Of a stretch of DNA of 64,000 nucleotides, positions 1 to 12,171 are shown piece by piece (the stretch's first letter is position 1; each line of letters starts with the position of its first letter). The notes under the pieces are model-generated. The model was given only the letters and a program-made list of their open reading frames with translations. It searched no databases and was not told the origin of the DNA. A program made the position numbers and the translations under genes. This stretch comes from Chara braunii (Eukaryota; Streptophyta; Charophyceae; Charales; Characeae). The DNA is taken from contig BFEA01000336.1 in assembly GCA_003427395.1 (NCBI GenBank), forward strand, positions 1,088,120 through 1,152,119, written 5' to 3'.

Positions 1-40
<40 letters not shown>

Positions 41-56
41 TGTGTGTGTGTGTGTA
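1..56. repeat. (TG)n microsatellite
   Basis: About 27 TG dinucleotides with a single TC interruption at the window edge. The true start lies outside the window. Confidence 0.97.
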
Positions 57-122
57 TCAATCAATCTATCAATCAACCAATCAACGTATCAAGATCCTAT
101 CATGATAGGATGATTGATTGTT

Positions 123-155
<33 letters not shown>

Positions 156-176
156 AATTGATTGATTGATTGATTA

Positions 177-210
<34 letters not shown>

Positions 211-228
211 CGATTGGTTGGTTGATCG
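57..228. repeat. (AATC)n then (GATT)n inverted microsatellite
   Basis: A short (ATCA)n tract is followed by a long (GATT)n tract. The two are complementary and are separated by a perfect 18-bp palindrome at 94-111, atcctatcatgataggat. The tract borders the outer edge of the left inverted-repeat block. A similar (AATC)n/(GATT)n arrangement borders the right block at 19.14-19.47 kb. Confidence 0.95.
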
Positions 229-280
229 TTCAATTGTGCATAACCACGACCTTTTTGTTTTTTATTTATTTTCTTTATAA

Positions 281-1651
281 ATTTGCGTCCCTCAACGTTC
301 GACCACTTATTTATTTGATAATCTGTCTTTTATTTTATCATATTGCTTCGGATGGTTTATGGGATAAATTCCTGCGCAGTTTTAAAACAATTCCTTGATG
401 GATCTGAAAGTTCGATTGGCAGAACCAGTTCGTGCCTACTCTATAGAGAAAAAGCCAGAGCATTGAAGTGCGAGAGAAGACCTACCCTGCAGGACGAGAG
501 AGAAAAAAACCTAGGAGTGAGGGAGAGAGAGGGGACTGGTGGAGAGTGAAAACGACGGGAGAGAGATGATTGTCGTGAACCAACCTAAGTCCGCTGGGAT
601 CTTGGCCACCCACAAACCCTCAATGAGTGTGAGCTAACCAAAGGGCATGTAGAGTGTTCTACAACTACAGAAGGAGCGTGGCTCTTCAGTTTTCGTGCGG
701 ATTTCAGCGTGGATGGTCCATGAGAGATTGCATTTTGTACCTTGAATATCCAATTAAAGATCGGACGCCATATTGTTGAAGGGGACTGCGAGCTCGACAT
801 CTTGACCGTTGAGATTTGCTTGTCATCATGATTTGGACATTGTGGGAATCCATGATGCTGTCGTGACTTTCGTTCCTCTGCAGTTTTCGACTCCTGAAGT
901 GCTCGAGAAAGAATAGGTGGTGTAGGATTGATCTAAGAGCCTTCTAACTCCAACTAACGAAATAGTCAACTGAAGCAATTGACATCTCAAGCATTCTGGC
1001 TGACTTCACCAGGTAGAAACGCGCTGCAAATTTCTAACTTTTTTTCGAGTGTTGACAACCTAGGTGGACAGGCGTCTGTCCAAACGTTAGCGACAATCAC
1101 TATTACTTGGAGAAATTGGAGTGTTTTGTCCGGAGATTTGGACACGCTTTGAGCTCGTTTAGTAGCAAGAACCGCATTGTCGTCTTGAAGAGTTGACAAT
1201 AGATGGAGGTATTGGGTTCTGGCATTGCAGTATGAGACAAGAATAGTGAGGGACTACAATGTCACCCACATGCAGTTCATGTGTGTCTTTAGAGGCTTCA
1301 ATACAGGAAAATAGGTAAAGTTTGGTGGTTATGAGTTCATGTGTGTCTTTAGACGATTAAGTACAGGAAAATAGGTAAAGCTTGGTGGTTATGCACAACT
1401 AAAACTTCGACACCCCTTCGTCATTACTGAAATAGCTCGTGAAGCCAGGACACACTGTCGCTTGCACATCAAGCACACACGCACATGCAGGCATGAGAGA
1501 TGCACTGGATGAACCTAGACCTGGTCGGGTGTAAGGTTCACTCGAGTTTCAACTATTTGCAATAAGGTACATAGAGGTGCCGCCTCTCAAGTATATCATA
1601 ATTATTTCAATTAATATAGTTCTTATGGACGTCGCGTTAGTATGGGTTTTG
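281..1651 (+). repeat. third, partial copy of repeat segment A
   Basis: This stretch matches 14230-15510 directly and about 4830-6130 as reverse complement, so the window holds three diverged copies of the segment. The match begins near the phrase ctcaacgttcg and ends abruptly at about 1651, where the large inverted copy starts. Small frames are shared by the copies; one translation around 343-549 contains DGSESSIGRT in all three. I do not recognise any protein. The abrupt border suggests that two copies of one repeat family were joined here. Confidence 0.8.
1274..1393. repeat. 60-bp tandem duplication
   Basis: Two adjacent 60-bp units, 1274-1333 and 1334-1393, both running from agttcatgtg to ggtggttatg with about five differences. 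The other two copies of segment A carry a single unit, so the duplication arose in this copy after the copies separated. Confidence 0.93.
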
Positions 1652-2418
1652 TCCAAATTCGGGCCTCTCTAGCGACCAGAAAACCAATAGGGTGTCACGC
1701 AGGTTTTGGATGATGATTGCAATAAATAAAATAAATTAATTAATGCAGATCCCTTCCTGTTGTGTGCGTCCGGCTTCGAGCGAGACCCTTCAATCACAAT
1801 CTTTGCCGGTCCCCGGTCTTAGGAATCTTTCATTTTGATTTGGAACAACAAAAATTATGCAAATAAATTGAAATAATAAAATTAAAATTAAATATGTCAT
1901 GCACGTATCAAGTTTGCCAATTTAGGATTTTGAGAACAGTGACAAAATCTACAAAGAAACATAATCATCAACCAATGTCAAACAGGACGAGCCAAGACTA
2001 ATTGACTCAAGGCAAAGACAAGATCGGTGATCATGTGAGAGAAGAGGAGAACTTTTTATTGCATCAAGTCACAAACGAACAGACAAATCATAGAACAATT
2101 GTCACTATAGTCAGCTCTCTCTCTCCGATGTGAAAATCATATCATACTCAGAGATCAGACAATGGTTAGTATGTCGTCCAATGATCCTTCTGCGATTTCG
2201 CATAGTGTTAACCTGTACTTGAGAGGTGATCTGCTGCGGCTTGTATGTGATGACTGTGCTCAAGTCATGAGTCTACTCTGCTCGAGATATATGTCATGCT
2301 TAAGAATATTTTGTCTTTAGTCATCTGTCCTCAAAATACTTACTGATATCGGACTACTTACTCATCGCATGATCGGTCTTATTAATTACGATGACACTCA
2401 CTGTGTTGTGCTTGCTAT

Positions 2419-2658
2419 CACCAGGAGATCCTGCTATGACCAACACTATTGTTGCTGTCACAGACACTGCCTGTTGTGACCGACATCGTTGCTGCTACCA
2501 CAGGGACCTCCCGCTGTGGCCAGCACTATCGCTGCTGTCACCGGAATTGTCCGCTGCGACCAGCGTCATTGCTGCTACCGCCAGGACCTCCCACTATGGC
2601 TAGCATTATCGCCGCTGTCACCGGAGCTGTCCGCTGCGACCAGCGTTATGTCCGCTGA
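2419..2658. repeat. 40-bp minisatellite, six units
   Basis: Six exact 40-bp units. Odd units end in gctgt and even units mostly end in gctac, giving an 80-bp higher-order period. Because 40 is not a multiple of three, the array is open in several frames and yields overlapping Cys/Pro/Leu-rich reading frames. I regard those as artefacts. The right arm carries the same array at about 17730-17970. Confidence 0.93.
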
Positions 2659-2679
2659 GAATGAAACCTACTGAGAGTA

Positions 2680-3880
2680 AATGTGATCATCAATAGAGTT
2701 CACTTAATCTGAACTTATTGGAATTGGAAATTGAACTCATTGGAACCGGGCTGACTGAGACCGAATTGAGAAATGAATTGACGTTTCTCCTGAAAGTCGC
2801 ACTTGGATATGAAATCAAAACTGAACTGAACTTGCTGAGGTGAAACTAAATTCACCGAGGTTGAACTAAACTTATTGAAAACGGATGTAAGCTCTTTGTA
2901 TCTGCAGTAAACTTACCGAAACTGATTTGAATTCTCTGCTTACTGAGATTGATATGAGTTTTCTGAATCTGCAGTGAGCTTATCGAAACTGGTATGAATT
3001 CACTCATGCGGATTTAACTTACAGAGGTTGAGTTCACTGATGCTGATCCGAGCTTACTTAGACTGGGTTAAATTCACTGGAAATGGGCAGAGTTCACTGG
3101 AACTGATTCGAGCTTACCGAGATCAAAGTGGAATCACTGAATCTGATATGCATTGACTAAGATTGACAAAGTCTAAAACGAACTCACTCAAACTGAACTG
3201 AATTTTCTGAGATGAAACTGAACTCACTGCGCCTGGTCTGAATTTATTAAAATTCACACTGAAGACTGATCTTACCATACCGAAACTGACCTGAGTTCAC
3301 ATGAACCAAACTGTCATGTCGATTATAGATCCTAAATTACTGCATACCGGGACGCAATCTGCTGAGAAGGACATCTCAATCACTGTAGAAAGTCAGTGCA
3401 TTTCCTGAGACGTTCCTTGAGTACTGAACGGGGCTTTGAGCTAACAATATTACGGTTACCCTTTGAACGCACTGAAATCTGATCTGGAATGAAATTTATG
3501 TTTCCTGAGCTGATAATTTACTCGGTTGCATGTTGATACCAAAACTAAAATTTCGCTGGGATGGTTCTGATAATCTTGTTGAGTCAACACTGGATTGTCA
3601 CTGAAAATTGCGCTGAGAAAATAAACTGAACTACAATAAAACATGCACTGAGCTACCCACTAAAACCACGTTGGGGCTTCACTGAAACCTGCGCTGAGAC
3701 GGTTTTGAGTTCTTATTGAAAGTCTGCACTGAAGCTGAACTGAGATCTCATGAACCTTCACAATTTTTTGAGTTTTTATTGCACACACTATTTCTTGAGT
3801 TTTCGTGGAGCTTGTCTCTCTCTGAGATATCACAAATTATACTGTTTTGTTGTACTCCACTTCGGAGTTGTTCCCTAAGA
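2680..3880. repeat. degenerate 20-21-bp tandem repeats
   Basis: A very degenerate tandem array. The recurring phrase resembles gaattcactgaaactgatctg, with many units reduced to cactga, aactga or gagttca. It continues for more than 1 kb and is mirrored on the right arm at 16500-17690. No protein-coding signal is convincing; frames here are short and not shared between the arms. Confidence 0.75.
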
Positions 3881-4483
3881 CCCACACTCGGTCTGTGCTG
3901 AGTCCCACCAAAGTAGGATTGCATGGAGATTACGCAACATGTATCCGAGCTGTAACGGTGTTTTTACTGAAGGCGGAAGTGAAAACCACATACTATATAT
4001 GAGTTGTTTTACACAGTTTCTGAGTCCTGAATTATTGATGGAATTTTCTTTGGGGAAGATCACTTTTCCCTGAGTCTAATCTGTCACCTGAGTTAGGTTC
4101 ATTTTTTGTGCATAAACCACGCACTCTGTGTACTGTCTGCTTTTCTGACTTACAATTGCTTATGACGTGTCTGGTCTGACTCTCTGTATTGGAGCATGAC
4201 GCACACGCTGCATGTCCATGTCCTTTCCTTTTCTAAACACAGAGACACTAACTGTGTTCTCTTACATGCAGACTTTGCAAGGGTTCCGTTTAGCTTATAA
4301 TTACGGATCTGTTCCACGGGAGTAATAACCTGGTATAGAGGGTTCAGATTGAGCACTCATTCCCTATTTGATTTAAGCACTCAAGCAGTCCTCCCCTCAC
4401 CCATTTAATTACTACATGAGAGTTTTCATCCAAACACTGCCGACCTAGTTACTATGTCAGGGTTCTTGATTCAGTTTTTGCCC

Positions 4484-4600
4484 GTCCAAATAGTACATGG
4501 GGTGCGGCTCTACCTGGGCCCTGTTCGAATAGAACATAGAGTGTGGCTCGACCTAGCCCATGTTCGAATAGAACATAGGGTGTGACCTTGCTTAGATCCC
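4484..4600. repeat. 39-bp tandem repeat, three units
   Basis: Three units start at 4484, 4523 and 4562 with the phrase gttcgaatagaacatagggt. The length of 39 bp equals 13 codons, so the minus-strand frame shows a 13-residue peptide repeat around YVLFEHGLGR. A run of about 11 G follows. The right-arm array (15769-15885) is in register with it. Confidence 0.92.
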
Positions 4601-5590
4601 GTTCATATACATCACAAAGGGGGGGGGGGGTCTTGCCAGAGCTTACCACGCCAGACTCAAGTTCCTCAAACGTTACCCTCCAGACTTGCAAGGTTCACAC
4701 CTTCTCCAATCAAGCTGCATTTGCTAATTAAGTAATACGTAAATAAGATGCTAAATGAAATAATTCATCCGGAAACCGTCCCGCTCTCTTATTACATCAA
4801 TCTGTGACCTGTGATCAGACACGTTGGACATAATCCACACTCACGCTACATCCATAAAAAATATATTAATTGAAACAATGATGATATACTTGAGAGGCGA
4901 CAACTCTATATACCTTATAGCAAATAGTTGAAACTGGAGGGAACCTTACGCCCAACCAGGTATAGGTTCATCCAGTGCATCTCCCATGGCTGCATGTGTG
5001 TGTGTGCTTGATGTGCAAGTGACAGTGTGCCCTGGCATCACGAGCTATTTCGGTAATGACGAAGGGGTGTGGAAGTTTTAGTTGGGCATAGCCACCAAGC
5101 TTTACCTCTTTTCCCGTACTGAAGCCTCTAAAAACACACGTGAACTACATGTGGGTGACATTGTAGTCCCTCACTATTCCTGTCTCACACTGCAATGCAC
5201 GAACCCAATCCCTCTATCTATTGCGAACTCTTGAAGACGACAATGCAGTTCTTGCTACTAAACGAGCTAAGTGCGTGTCCAAATATTCGGACAAAACACT
5301 TCAATTTCTCTAAGTAATAGTGACTGTCGGTAACGTATGGATGGACGCCTGTTCACCTAGGTTGTCAAAACTCGGAAAAGAGTTCGAAATTTGCAGCGCG
5401 TTTCTGCCTGGTGAAGTCAGCCAGAATGCTTGAGCTGTCATGATCGCTTCAGTTGACTGGTTCGTTGGTTGGAGTTAGAAGGCACTGAGATCAATCCTAC
5501 AACACCTATTCTTTCTCGAGCACTTCAAGAGTCGAAAACTGCACAGGAACGAAAGTCAGGCGACCACGATGGATTCCCACGATGTCCAAA

Positions 5591-5905
5591 TCATGATGAA
5601 AAACAAATCTCAACGGTGAAGATGTCGGGCTTGCAGTCCCCTTCAACAATATGGCGCTCGATCTTTAATTGAAGATTTAGTGTTGAAAATACAATCTCTT
5701 GTGGACCATCAACGCTGAAATCCGCATGAAAACTAAAGAGCCACGCTCCTTCTGCAGGCGTAGAACACTTTACATGCCCTTTGGTTAGCTCACACTCACT
5801 TAGGGTTTGTGGGTGGCCAAGATCCCAGCATACTTGGGTTGGTTCACGACAATCATCTCTCTCTCGTTGTTTACAGTCTCCACCAGTCCCCTCTCTCTCC
5901 TTCAT
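5591..5905 (-). CDS. hypothetical frame in segment A (104 aa)
   Basis: This minus-strand frame contains the phrases CELTKGHVKC, EGAWLFSFHADF and GDCKPDIFTVEIC. The same phrases can be read in the other two copies of segment A (plus strand near 590-830 and 14510-14760), each with an in-frame TGA where this copy has CAA. I recognise no family. The similarity could simply follow from recent DNA duplication, so coding status is unproven. Confidence 0.2.
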   Translation of the reverse strand: MKEREGTGGDCKQRERDDCREPTQVCWDLGHPQTLSECELTKGHVKCSTPAEGAWLFSFHADFSVDGPQEIVFSTLNLQLKIERHIVEGDCKPDIFTVEICFSS

Positions 5906-6667
5906 TCCTTAGGCTTTTCTCTCTCTTGTCCTGCAGGGTAGGTCTTCTCTCGCACTTCAATGCTCTGGCTTTCTCTTTATAGAGTAGACACGAAGTGGTT
6001 CTGCCAATCGAGCTCTCAGATCCATCAGGGAGCTGTTTGAAAATTGAGCAGGAAATTATCCCACAAACAATCCGAAGCAATATGATAACATAAAAGATAG
6101 ATTATCAAATAAATAAGCGGCCGGACGTTGAGGGACATAAATTTCTCTTCCTCCCTCGCTTTCCCTGTGACAGCAAGTAAACTCGAACTGTCCAAGGAAT
6201 CTAGTCAATTTTGATGGCAAGATACAATGAATCTCAATGACCAAATAATAATGGGTGGACAACCATTAGCCGAAGTAAGGAAGCAATCAAACATTCCTCC
6301 CCCATAGCATCCTCTTTGTAGATCCAAGTAAGAGCACCATGACAAGATCAGCGTTTGCAGACATCATCTCGTTCTTTATTTTTGCTATTATGTCGCAGAA
6401 CTCGTCAGAGCAGGTGGTTGAACAGTGGAAGTACCTCTGATGATTGAATATTTCATGCGCTGCCAGCAGCGTAGTCCTGCCAACTGCCGCTGTATTCGAT
6501 AGGCAGCAACCCTTGATAGACTGCGATCTTGACTGGCCGATAGCCCAAAACTGGTCCAACACAAGTCTAATGCCCGTTTCCTATTATGCCCCTGTAAATG
6601 CAGCACACATACGTGAGTAGATCCATACACAATATCTCCACCCTTGCATGTCTAGTGCAGGTTAGCA

Positions 6668-6753
6668 CGCGCACTGTTACAGTCGCCACACACATTTCGC
6701 AACATAAGCGCGCGCACTGTTACAGTCGCCACACACATTTCACAACACCAAAG
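6668..6753. repeat. 43-bp tandem duplication
   Basis: Two adjacent units, 6668-6710 and 6711-6753, starting cgcgcactgttacagtcgcc. The corresponding place in the right arm (about 13640-13700) shows only one diverged unit. Confidence 0.9.
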
Positions 6754-8666
6754 TAATAACCATGGGGAAGCATCCATGCAAAGGAATAAGGACCACTTGT
6801 GGATCACTTGTTGTCATCCTTGTGGCATTAAGTGGTACGTGATACATGGGTAGTAAAATCCAAAATTGATTCGAGTGACACTTGGCACAATTAGGTGCTT
6901 TCCGCCATGAAGTGCCTAATTAACTACGTTGACATCATGAATAGCAGAAGGCAAAAATGTGCCACTACACATGACTATGTTTTTCTCCCCGTATTGACTC
7001 GTTCTCTCCTCTGTTGAATGGCGAGGTTCTATCTGCTGCAGCAAAACAGACCATTTCTCGAGATCTAAATCAGATCTATCTGCGCAACCGAGGTGAGACT
7101 TCACAGGCAGCACTGAGGACTACGTAAGGAGGCTTCAGTTCTCAACCATGAGACTAAGTAATCAACCGAGGAATGACATCAACATAATTGAATGTCTTCT
7201 CTGTCTCTTTTCGGGTTAACAGGCTGCTGATCATTTTCCCGCGAAACTCTCCCCACTTCCCGGACTCGCGCGTTGATTTGGAATGGAAAGAACGGTGGAG
7301 CAAAGCCTGCGTGGATGAGTCTAGTAACTCACAACGACCTGATGCGTTTCGCTATCAATGCCTATCACCCATCTATCATCAGATTAGCAGGCTCTGACTA
7401 AGCACATAGTCACGACAATAAACATACCCATCTAATGCTCGGCCAAGGTCCACTGACGACGTTCAGAGTGAATAAATATTAAATAATAAATTAATTAATT
7501 TCAATGCCGACTTCAGCACTTGAACATCGATGTGAATCAGTAACTTGTTTACTGTTCGACTGCAATTCGAAAGGAACAAACAAAATGCATTGTGTAAATT
7601 TGCTTTTACCCACTCTCTCAGTGCTTTCTTGCTTCGACTAGGTCACTTGCAAATCTTCAGTGCAGATTTGTGCTCGACAGCTGGCAAAAGAAATTCAAGG
7701 GTAGTTAGTAATTGGGTAATTGATTACGTCCTCAAAATAAGAAATCAGAGGAAGATCGAGAAATCAAATAGTGGCGGGCAATTAACCTGTCCCTGTCTCT
7801 TCCACAAAGACACAAATACCTAAGTTCCCGGTTGTCGCTTGACCAGTAGATAAAGGGTGTTCAATCACTTACGGTCGAATTTTTTCTCCGCTTTCCAATA
7901 TGATTGTGGAAAAATTTTCGACCTCGCATTGACCATTGTGCTTTATTGCATGTTGCTATACAACCATTTGACTAGTTTTCTACTGCAGGCTAAAAGTATG
8001 CCTCGCCCCACAATCGGTCGGCTGTGTCAAAGCACCCCCTGCACGCCACTATCTACTTGGATTGGTAGTTCCTCCTGACCGCCACGTCCTAAGATGTCCA
8101 AGAAGTTTATACCCTAGGTCCATGTTGTTGCCAGGTGGCAGTCCGCCCAGTCAAACATGTGGCACGTGAGTGTGTATCCTTGGTTGCACGGCAAGTCATT
8201 CTCTCTATTTGCCACGCGGCATCGTGCGTGTCGAAACTGAACTGAAAAGTCAAACCCTAGTCCCTCTTTTAACGATCAAGTATTCATTTCCTTGGGCCGA
8301 CAGTTGGTTGCTGTGCCCGTCGACACGTGGCGCCTGAGCACGTACACCCCCGTCATGGAAGCGGGAAAGGTATTACTTGAGTGGACCAGACCCGACGGTA
8401 TAACCACTGGCGTTGATTCCAGTTTCGACAGTCCCGCTGGTGGAGCTGGTTTTCAGACCCAACTGCACAAATACAGCCCCAGCAGGGTCCCTCTGGTTTG
8501 GATTCAGACCTCGCCCATGTGAATACTACCGCCACTTAGACCATCTTCTTTTATTATTATTATTCCATTTTTTTATTTATTATCAAGGCTAGTCGAGCCC
8601 TTTGCACAAAAAAAAAACAAAATCAGCGATAGCACCCCAACAGGATTGACTATGGAATGGTAAAGG

Positions 8667-8985
8667 CTAATTAGTTTGATGACATATTAAAACAAAAATC
8701 AACAAAATAAAAATAAAATAATATAAATTACGATTAATACGTATTGACATTTTGGAACAACTCCCCAGCCATATAACATGGTTAACAACGGGTGTGCAGT
8801 AAACTCTCCTCCGTCCCGCAGCGCAACCTCTTACCATGATACAAATCAAACTGGACTGCGGCTCCCTCGGATTGCACTAATCTGGTACCTTTTACCCCGT
8901 AGGCTAGAACATCAAACCTGACGCGGCAAATTCGGCACACCGCGGAGGGCTAGAATGTCAGGCCCTCGGACATGATACCAAACCC
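8667..8985 (-). repeat. terminal repeat of the 7.6-kb element, left arm
   Basis: This segment matches 18815-19110 directly and 11470-11790 in reverse complement. It includes conserved phrases such as ccatataacatggttaac, ctcttaccatgat and gaacatcaaacct. Similarity stops close to the phrase ggccctcggaca at about 8980. Three occurrences in this orientation pattern are what define the terminal inverted repeats of the element. Confidence 0.8.
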
Positions 8986-9027
8986 CCGCCCAACGTCCTT
9001 GTTGGGCCAAAACAAAGTAGACAAGTA

Positions 9028-9034
9028 GTATAAA
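9028..9034 (+). promoter_or_regulatory. possible TATA box (tataaag)
   Basis: The heptamer tataaag lies about 250 bp before the ATG of the Gly/Arg-rich frame at 9287, with pyrimidine-rich DNA between. It is a plausible core promoter for the spacer, possibly the remnant of an LTR, but rests on the motif alone. Confidence 0.3.
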
Positions 9035-9286
9035 GCAACGAGAATCTGCGTTGCACTCACCCATTTTCATAGCGATGCTTGCGAGCTTGCGTTTGCACTT
9101 TCTCTTCTGCAGCGCACTCTTCTCTTTCATTGTGTAGCAGTTCTGCGTGATCTGCACAATCACTCCCCTCTTTCTCCCTTAGTAGTGTGGTCTTCTTATT
9201 TCGACGACATTCGTTTAGTCTCTATCTTCATCGTTGTGCACCTTTTTATTTTTACCTTATTCTCAATTGTAACTTCATCTTGTACC

Positions 9287-9460
9287 ATGCCCGAGGCACG
9301 TCGTGGGCTGGGAAGAGGAAGAGGTGGTAGGGGAGGAAAGGCGCAGAAAGAGCCACCAACTCGCGCACGACACGAGTTCATCTCAGAGGAGGAGGAGGAA
9401 GAAGTGCGAGGATATGGTTCTTATGCAAGACCATACCCGCGTCACTCTCTCGCTGGTTGA
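9287..9460 (+). CDS. hypothetical Gly/Arg-rich, acidic protein (57 aa)
   Basis: The frame begins at an ATG after a long pyrimidine-rich leader (9080-9285) with a TATA-like box upstream. Its start, MPEARRGLGRGRGGRGG, is an RGG-like basic patch followed by an acidic run EEEEEE. A longer upstream ATG (9185) would add a hydrophobic stretch, but the 9287 start sits better after the leader. The next frame (9488-9769, starting MEYFQKKFEAQYG) may be its frameshifted continuation. This composition resembles N-termini of retrotransposon Gag proteins, but no diagnostic domain is present. Confidence 0.3.
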   Translation: MPEARRGLGRGRGGRGGKAQKEPPTRARHEFISEEEEEEVRGYGSYARPYPRHSLAG

Positions 9461-10689
<1,229 letters not shown>

Positions 10690-11250
10690 GCTCACCACTG
10701 GCTAGGAATGACAGACCTCCCGTCAGTCTGTCATACCCTATTCGGCCCGCCTCAGGCCAGGACCAATCAGACCATTTGTCTAGACGGCCTCTTTAACCTG
10801 CCTCCAGGTCAGGACCACCATACCCACTACTCGAGTATGATGATCCTTTGGCACTCTCGACAGGACACCCAGACTATAGTGGGTCTGGTCACCCTAAGAC
10901 AGTAGACCTCCCGTCAGTCAAACTGTCTCGTACCCGGATTTGACCACTATAGTCGGGCATCGGCACACCCACCAGTTTTCGGCCTAGGGCGCTGGATGCC
11001 CCGCCCAAATTTTTGAACGTGCGATCCGGTCTAACCACTGTTGCAGGCTCTGGCGAACCTTACTGGATTGCATCCTCTGACTGCAGTAGGGTTCCAGCTG
11101 ACCCCTTTTGACCTCACAGGGCAGACTCCCGGAGTCTTAGCCTCAGTCAACTATGAAATTCGACACTTGCGTCGGGGACTTGCTGACCCCACCAGATTGC
11201 AACCTACTGTGGTAAGGCTCTTGCTAGCCCCGACAACCAATGCATCCTCA
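10690..11250 (+). repeat. cluster of paired hairpins with compensatory stems
   Basis: Hairpins occur in pairs with the same loop but different stems. Pair 1: loop ctcccgtca, stems ATGACAGAC/GTCTGTCAT (10708-10734) and AGACAGT/ACTGTCT (10897-10928). Pair 2: GGCC/GGCC around cgcctca (10744-10758) and ACCTG/CAGGT around cctc (10796-10809). Pair 3: CTTACTG/CAGTAGG and CCAC/GTGG around gattgca (11060-11220). Stem changes on one side are matched on the other. Function unknown. Confidence 0.55.
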
Positions 11251-11469
11251 GGTTAGAGAAGAGAAAATTCCAAGTACAGACAATCAGACAAGCATCTCAA
11301 ACTCCATAATTAGGCAGTCCATATCCCAGTAAGAGGACCAATATTTCTTGAGAGACGTCCCTTCGGTCTCAAGAGGTACTGAACAGCAATAAGCAGCAGC
11401 CGACAATGTATTCCCTTGAGGCCTCCTACCAGCCTTAGGGAATACAAAGTGCTGACCCCAAAAAGTGAC

Positions 11470-11790
11470 CGAGGCGGGCGGTGTCAGAGGGCCCAACATT
11501 TTGGCCCTCCGCGGTGTGCCAAATTTGCCGCGTCAGGTTTGATGTTCTAGCCTGCGGGGTAAAAGGTACCCCATTAGTGCAATCCGAGGGAACCACAGTC
11601 TAGTTCGATCTGCATCATGGTAAGAGGCTGCGCTGCGGGACAGAGGAGAGTTTACTGCACACCCGTTGTTAACCATGTTATATGGATGGGGAGTTGTCCC
11701 AAATTGTCAATACGTGCTAATCGTAATTTATATTATTTTATTTTTATTTTGTTTATTTTTGTTTTAATATGTCATCGAACTAATTAGCCT
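11470..11790 (+). repeat. left terminal inverted repeat
   Basis: Reverse complement of 18815-19110 and of 8667-8985. Shared phrases include ggtttgatgttctagcctg, accatgttatat and gctaatcgtaattta. Confidence 0.8.
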
Positions 11791-11847
11791 TGACCATTCC
11801 GTGGTCAATCCTGTTGGGGTGCTACCGCTGATTTTATTTTATTTTTT

Positions 11848-12171
11848 TCAAAAGGCTCGACTAGCCTTGATAATAAATAAAAAATGAAATAATAATAATA
11901 AAAGAAGATGGTCTAAGTGGCGGTAGTATTCACATTGGTGAGGTCTAGATCCCAACCAGACGGACCCTGCTGGGGCTGTATTTTTGCAGTGGGTCTGAAA
12001 ACCAGCTCCACCACCAGGACTTCCAAAACTGAAATGAAAGCCGATGGTTATACCGTCGGGCCTGGTCCACTCAAGTAATAACTTTCCCATTTCTATAACG
12101 GGGATGTGTGTGCCCAGGCGCCACGTGTCGACGGGCACAGCAACCAGCTGTCGGCCCAGAGAAATGGCCAC
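11848..12171 (-). CDS. hypothetical frame shared by both arms
   Basis: The frame includes GRQLVAVPVDTWRL and LLEWTRPDGIT. The same phrases are read at 8292-8522 (plus) in the other arm. Downstream of these phrases the two translations diverge through frameshifts. I recognise no family, and the conservation may be at DNA level only. Confidence 0.2.
   Translation of the reverse strand: MAISLGRQLVAVPVDTWRLGTHIPVIEMGKLLLEWTRPDGITIGFHFSFGSPGGGAGFQTHCKNTAPAGSVWLGSRPHQCEYYRHLDHLLLLLLFHFLFIIKASRAF

Larger units (their letters stand above)
1652..8985 (-). mobile_element. inverted copy of the 7.6-kb TIR-bounded element
   Basis: The region is the reverse complement of 11470-18720 over nearly its whole length, with scattered substitutions (short stretches I aligned look about 85 percent identical) and small indels. 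It keeps the same internal order: a 40-bp minisatellite, degenerate 20-bp repeats, 39-bp repeats, segment A, a central part and a roughly 300-bp terminal repeat. Its outer end (left, at 1652) lacks the second terminal repeat and runs into another copy of segment A. I see no transposase, reverse transcriptase or other known domain, so if this was mobile it was non-autonomous or has lost its coding part. Confidence 0.75.

Noticed and set aside
2391-2674. Three overlapping open frames in the 40-bp minisatellite
   Set aside because: The unit length is not a multiple of three, so the array is open in several frames by construction. No frame is favoured.
8292-8522. Conserved gene shared with 11848-12171
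   Set aside because: Kept only as a low-confidence hypothetical: the two translations diverge through frameshifts, so DNA-level duplication suffices.
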